Assembly: GCA_937967325.1 (NCBI GenBank)
Contig: CALBSQ010000412.1
Location: forward strand, 14,052-78,051
DNA from: an uncultured Chloroflexota bacterium
GTDB lineage: Bacteria; Chloroflexota; UBA4733
Direction of reading: 5' to 3'
DNA: 64,000 nt
In this document: in pieces, positions 61,857 to 64,000 of the stretch
Layout of the letters: every line of letters begins with the position of its first letter
Position numbering within the stretch: position 1 is the stretch's first letter
Translations under genes and position numbers: made by a program
The notes under the pieces: generated by a model
Databases searched by the model: none
What the model was told of the DNA's origin: nothing
What the model saw: the letters and a program-made list of their open reading frames with translations, nothing else

Positions 61857-64000
61857 GCGCGGCGCCAACGCCCTCCGCCGCGGCCGCGTCGGCGCCCAGC
61901 GCCACCCGCGCCTGCTCGATCCAGGGCGCCACGTGCTCCACCCCCGCGGTCTCTCGACCGACTCCCCCCTGGGCCCGCAACGCCCTGGCCGCGCCATAGA
62001 GCTGGAGCGCCCTTTCGAACCGGCCTGCCGTGACGGCCAGCGCCGCCCAGCCGGCCAGCGCCGACGCTAGCACCTGGGCATCGCCAATCGCCCGCCCCAA
62101 GGACAGCGCCTCGCGGAGTCGCTCCTCTGCTTCCTCGGGCTGCCTTTGTGCCAGAGCTGTCACCGCTAGCTCCGCTTGGGCCTCGGCGAGGCCTGGCTGG
62201 CTGCCCAGCTCCCGATGGGCGGTGACCGCGGCTTCGTAGTGCGTGCGCGCCTCAGCCCAGTCGGCAGTCCGCACCGCCAGTCGGCCCAGCGCCAGTTGCG
62301 CCCGCGCCACGGTCCACGGATCCCGACGCGCTCGGTGCAGTCGCAGGGCCTCCGCGTAATGGCGGGCCGCCGCCGCCACGTCGCCGTCCGCCAGCGCACG
62401 CTCGGCAACCATGGTGGTGTAGGCCGCGATGCCCCACGGGTTGTCCAGCGCGCGGAACAGCCGGCCGCTTTCCGCTAACCGCTGCTCACCTGCCGTGCTA
62501 TCGCCCAGGCGGAAGGCCATCGCCGAAGCAAACAGGAGCGATACAGCGAGGCCAAACGAGTGGCCAAGCTCCCGCGCCCGTGCCACGGCCTCGTCATACC
62601 AGTCCCGGGCCGCACGGGGCCCGTCGCTGGTATAGCCGCGATAGAACGCTGCCCAGAACAGGGCGTCCCGATCGTCCGCCGCCTGCGCGAGCGCGTAGCC
62701 TTCCTCGACGTGGCGACGTCCCGCCAGGCGGTCGCCACGGATCCAGAGATGCTGCCCCAGCGCGGTTAGGGCGAGGGACCGAACCCCCGGCGCGCCCCCC
62801 GGCAGTGCCAGAGCCCGCTCGAACTGCTCAATCCCTTCCTGGAACCGACTACGGAAGAACCAGTAGGACCAGGCCGCCCCGACCAGGCGGAGGAGGAGCG
62901 TCGCTTCGCCCTGCCCGACGCCCCAGTCGAGGGCTTGTTGGAGGTTGGAAACCTCCTCGTCCAGCCGCGCCAGCGTGGCGATGTGGTCGGCGACCTGCAC
63001 GGCCCGGAACCCGTGCTGAAACAGAGCCAGGACCTGGGCAAAGTGCGCCTGGTGGACAGCGACCGCTTCCCCGGCGATCTCGAGCTGCTCCAGCCCGAAC
63101 TCGCGGATCGTCTCCAGCAGCACGAAGCGTGCCTCGCCCGCCCGCTCCTCGAGGCGGAGCAGGCTCTGGGCGGCCAGGGTCTCCAGTCCGTCCAGCAGGC
63201 CCAGCGCAAGCGGCCCGGCCGCCGTCGTCACCGCGCCCGCCGCGGCGATCGTGCAGCCCCCGGAGAAGACCGCCAGCCGGCGAAAGAGCGCTTGCTCAGC
63301 GGGCTGGAGCAGCGCGTAGCTCCAGGCGATCGTCGCCCGCAGCGTCTGCTGGCGCTCGGGGAGCGTACGCGCCCCGCCGGTGAGGAGCGGGAGCCGATGT
63401 TCCAGCCGGGCGAGCAGCTCCCGCGGCGAGAGCAGGCGCAAGCGAGCCGCCGCCAGCTCCAGTGCCAGCGGCAGGCCGTCCAGGCGGCGGCAGATCGCCA
63501 GCAGCGCCGCGGCGTTGTCGGCGTCAAGCGCGAAGCCCAGGCGGACCGCCTGGCCGCGCTCGACGAACAAGCGGATGGCCTCGCTGGCGCCGAGGGCCTC
63601 CATCGAGGGCGTTGCTCGGGAGTCGGGCAGCGCCAAGGGGGGGACGGGGAACTCCCACTCCCCGTAGGCGCGCAGGACCGCCCGGCTGGTGGCCAGGATG
63701 ACTAGATCAGGGGCGTGCTGCAGCAAATCTGCTGCGAGATCAGCGGCATCGGGGACCTGCTCCAAGTTGTCCAGCACGAGCAGCAGGGCCCGCGGGCGCA
63801 GGTAATCGAAGAGCGTCTGCTCGGCGGAGCGCTCGGGACCGGGGTGCAGTCCGAGGGCGTGGACGACGGCCGCGGCGGCCTGGCCGCGCCGGGTGACCGC
63901 CGCCAGGGAGGCGAAGGCGGCGCCGCCGGCGAAGCGGTCGGCCAGCGCCGCGGCGACGTGGAGGGCGAGGCGGGTCTTGCCCACCCCGCCCGGCCCGCAC
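61696..64000 (-). CDS. NB-ARC/TPR transcriptional-regulator-like ATPase (partial, runs off right edge)
   Basis: At least 768 residues, 5' end outside. At the edge the frame reads CGPGGVGKTRLALHVAAAL (Walker A), then LLLVLDNLEQV (Walker B), LVILATSRAVLR, RLDGLPLALELAAARLRLLS, and a long TPR-like region with a WSYALL/LAVFSGG linker. This is the AfsR/LuxR-type STAND architecture; the DNA-binding domain would be outside the window or absent. About 50 C-terminal residues after LTPEQAIAV are antisense to the HNH gene and look like read-through past a lost stop. Confidence 0.88.
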   Translation of the reverse strand, partial: CGPGGVGKTRLALHVAAALADRFAGGAAFASLAAVTRRGQAAAAVVHALGLHPGPERSAEQTLFDYLRPRALLLVLDNLEQVPDAADLAADLLQHAPDLVILATSRAVLRAYGEWEFPVPPLALPDSRATPSMEALGASEAIRLFVERGQAVRLGFALDADNAAALLAICRRLDGLPLALELAAARLRLLSPRELLARLEHRLPLLTGGARTLPERQQTLRATIAWSYALLQPAEQALFRRLAVFSGGCTIAAAGAVTTAAGPLALGLLDGLETLAAQSLLRLEERAGEARFVLLETIREFGLEQLEIAGEAVAVHQAHFAQVLALFQHGFRAVQVADHIATLARLDEEVSNLQQALDWGVGQGEATLLLRLVGAAWSYWFFRSRFQEGIEQFERALALPGGAPGVRSLALTALGQHLWIRGDRLAGRRHVEEGYALAQAADDRDALFWAAFYRGYTSDGPRAARDWYDEAVARARELGHSFGLAVSLLFASAMAFRLGDSTAGEQRLAESGRLFRALDNPWGIAAYTTMVAERALADGDVAAAARHYAEALRLHRARRDPWTVARAQLALGRLAVRTADWAEARTHYEAAVTAHRELGSQPGLAEAQAELAVTALAQRQPEEAEERLREALSLGRAIGDAQVLASALAGWAALAVTAGRFERALQLYGAARALRAQGGVGRETAGVEHVAPWIEQARVALGADAAAAEGVGAALTPEQAIAVVPGPGGADSGAMLPPLRDQPASDRRSVLHPQPRRNAPPTVARAD

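Noticed and set aside
1..64000. tRNA, rRNA, CRISPR arrays, insertion sequences
   Set aside because: No T-loop/anticodon patterns, no rRNA-like segments, no regularly spaced repeats and no transposase genes were recognised by eye.

Overview
High-GC bacterial chromosomal DNA. The gene set best fits a Chloroflexota bacterium of Thermomicrobia/Sphaerobacter type, probably from an environmental or draft assembly: Uma2-family proteins, Thr/Ser-rich ABC lipoproteins, PadR regulators, HNH pairs, a truncated-globin protein, and an intergenic hairpin built on TCATCCTGAGCGGAGCGAAG. The lineage is inferred from gene content only; no rRNA or tRNA gene was recognised.

Layout. 1-1.5 kb: left-edge fragment of a B12-binding/radical-SAM homologue whose Cys motif is destroyed in frame, with a tiny coupled ORF upstream. 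1.6-8.1 kb: minus-strand predicted defence operon (NurA-like nuclease, HerA-like ATPase, Eco57I-type methylase/nuclease broken by a frameshift, zinc-ribbon protein), with a divergent HigBA-type toxin-antitoxin pair at its promoter. 9-19 kb: two-component system, globin-ankyrin fusion, pyruvate kinase, CorA remnant, TerC, M20 amidohydrolase, TRIC channel protein, FMN reductase. 19-34 kb: carbohydrate/acid-sugar regulon with two sugar-binding lipoproteins, two Gfo/Idh/MocA dehydrogenases, two TIM-barrel isomerases, an MlrC-GNAT fusion, a PhyH-type oxygenase, a glycosidase-like protein, a GntR/FadR regulator and a glucarate-dehydratase-like enolase. Two promoters carry the same palindrome (CGATTGTCAACAATCG) over a perfect -35 box, which ties the cluster into one regulon. 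No ABC permease is present.

34-46 kb: flavin disulfide reductase, beta-helix gene with an amber codon, Dps, membrane protein, Uma2, DUF433/DUF5615 pair, methyltransferase. Then follows a MauE-MauD-like redox pair with a Tat-exported peptide carrying 12 cysteines, a solute-binding lipoprotein and a B-box/membrane protein. 46.6-48.7 kb: long inverted repeat, then an XRE regulator overlapping a RepO-DnaA(N) fusion initiator beside clustered ATTGC motifs, probably a replication module of an integrated element. 48.8-54.5 kb: AIM24 protein, PadR-rhodanese fusion, and a chromate-resistance-type cluster (split ChrB, second ChrB-C paralogue, beta-propeller, MFS exporter). 54.5-64 kb: Uma2, amidase with abnormal N-terminus, antitoxin plus truncated PIN toxin, PadR-membrane protein pair, Uma2-TGS chimera, small protein-HNH pair, and a NB-ARC/TPR regulator running off the right edge.

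Several genes carry indels or stop codons (radical-SAM homologue, methylase, CorA, beta-helix). Either decay is common here or the assembly contains indel errors; raw reads would decide. The strongest candidates for something new are the NurA-HerA-methylase operon, the MauE/MauD/12-Cys Tat peptide cluster, and the RepO-DnaA(N) module.
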